The notes beneath the pieces are model-generated. The model was not told the origin of the DNA, made no database searches, and worked only from the letters and a program-made list of their open reading frames with translations. Positions 63,558 through 64,000 of a DNA stretch of 64,000 nt are shown here, piece after piece. Source of the stretch: JADGRA01 sp052143535. Lineage in GTDB: Bacteria > Myxococcota > Myxococcia > Myxococcales > Myxococcaceae. Within the stretch, counting starts at the first letter, position 1. Each line of letters starts with the position of its first letter. The stretch covers positions 62,001 through 126,000 of the forward strand of contig JBKQSS010000093.1 of the NCBI GenBank assembly GCA_052143535.1, given 5' to 3'. A program made the position numbers and the translations under genes.

Positions 63558-63589
63558 GTTCCCTTTCAAGGCGGCCGCCTTGAAGGAAC
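63558..63589 (+). terminator. Strong palindromic hairpin after the PilZ gene
   Basis: TTCAAGGCGGCCGCCTTGAA at 63565-63584 is a perfect 20-bp palindrome, extended on both sides by GTTCC and GGAAC with a 2-nt bulge. It would fold into a very stable stem or a cruciform. No U-tract follows. Probably the 3' end of the receiver-PilZ transcript. Confidence 0.55.
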
Positions 63590-63653
63590 GCCAGGCGGGC
63601 GCGCAAAGAGTCTGTAGAGTCCCCCCGTCTATGCGACGCCCGGGGACAGCCCT

Positions 63654-64000
63654 GTGAGGTCTCGGACGGCGCCCGACGGCGGCGGCCGCTGCCCGCGCTG
63701 CGCGCTCAAGGCTTCCGTCTGCGCCTGCGCTCTGCTGCAGCGGCTTGCCGTCCGGACGCGCTTCGTCGTGCTGAGACATGCCCGCGAGGCGGACAAGAGC
63801 AGCAACAGTGCCCGCTGGGCCGCCCTGTTGCTGCCCAGCTGCCAGCTGCGGACGTGGGGCGGGCGGCCCGACGCGGCGCTGCTTCAGGACTTGGGCCGGC
63901 CGGGTGACTGGCTGCTCTTCCCGAGCGAGTCCCCGCCGGCCAGCACCGCCCCGCCGGGTGGGCCCCCAGAGCGGCTGGTGGTGCTCGACGGCACCTGGCG
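63654..64000 (+). CDS. DTW-domain protein, tRNA acp3U synthase-like (C-terminus beyond window)
   Basis: The frame opens at a GTG at 63654 and runs to the window edge (115 codons). MRSRTAPDGGGRCPRCALKA carries C13-x2-C16, followed by Cys23 and Cys25. LRHAREADKSSNSARWA and, at the edge, VVLDGTW are the signature motifs of DTW-domain proteins (TapT/YfiP in E. coli), which transfer a 3-amino-3-carboxypropyl group from SAM to uridine 47 of tRNAs. An 8-codon frame (ATG 63631 to TGA 63657) overlaps the start and may couple translation. Incomplete in this window. Confidence 0.82.
   Translation, partial: MRSRTAPDGGGRCPRCALKASVCACALLQRLAVRTRFVVLRHAREADKSSNSARWAALLLPSCQLRTWGGRPDAALLQDLGRPGDWLLFPSESPPASTAPPGGPPERLVVLDGTW

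Overview
The window is GC-rich bacterial chromosome with short gaps, many 4-bp ATGA/GTGA overlaps and frequent GTG/TTG starts. Myxococcota (class Myxococcia) is the most likely source. The hints are a GYF/J-like/PilZ protein of a type common in myxobacteria, proline-rich YxWxxGxW lipoproteins, paired cysteine-rich repeat proteins, an SpmA-SpmB fusion and the general gene repertoire. There is no rRNA, so the genus cannot be fixed. I recognise no tRNA, CRISPR array, insertion sequence or prophage block.

Layout. 1-15 kb is housekeeping and envelope: a truncated MFS permease, a DUF1615 lipoprotein, an aminotransferase, a YfcF-type GST, a GreA/GreB-family factor, a fatty-acid-hydroxylase-type membrane enzyme, an AI-2E-family permease, two coupled SPFH/Band-7 proteins, two tandem Cys-rich repeat proteins and a J-domain/zinc-ribbon protein. 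15.2-26.6 kb is a visibly more A/T-rich surface-glycan region: two SAM methyltransferases, two polytopic GT-C/YfhO-like proteins, two GT2 glycosyltransferases and a WecE-GT2-WecD set for an acylated 4-amino-4,6-dideoxy sugar. 26.6-34.4 kb carries a rescue-type release factor and a giant UvrA (1760 aa, four ATPase cassettes, apparently two UvrA lengths in one chain). 34-50 kb is mixed: SpmA/SpmB fusion, LemA-TPM pair, a GT51 peptidoglycan polymerase with a large AsmA-like periplasmic region, a sirtuin, a MoxR/VWA pair, SerB, a collagen-like/tail-collar secreted protein, a quinone oxidoreductase and an M1 peptidase lipoprotein.

50-61 kb is the metabolic highlight. A three-gene proton-translocating transhydrogenase operon (pntA1-pntA2-pntB) is divergent from a molybdo-hydroxylase operon: MocA-like cytidylyltransferase, XdhC fused to a YHS metal-binding domain, CoxG, CoxM, CoxS, CoxL, a DUF2182 membrane protein and an M20 peptidase. 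CoxL carries the AYRCSFR active-site loop and the order is M-S-L, both hallmarks of form I aerobic CO dehydrogenase, so this organism probably oxidises (atmospheric) CO. The YHS fusion and the adjacent putative metal-binding membrane protein suggest a copper-handling route for the Mo-S-Cu site; this is the most interesting hypothesis in the window. The remaining 3 kb hold an Smr protein, an HNH nuclease, a stand-alone receiver domain, the GYF/J-like/PilZ protein and a truncated DTW-domain tRNA-modifying enzyme at the right edge.
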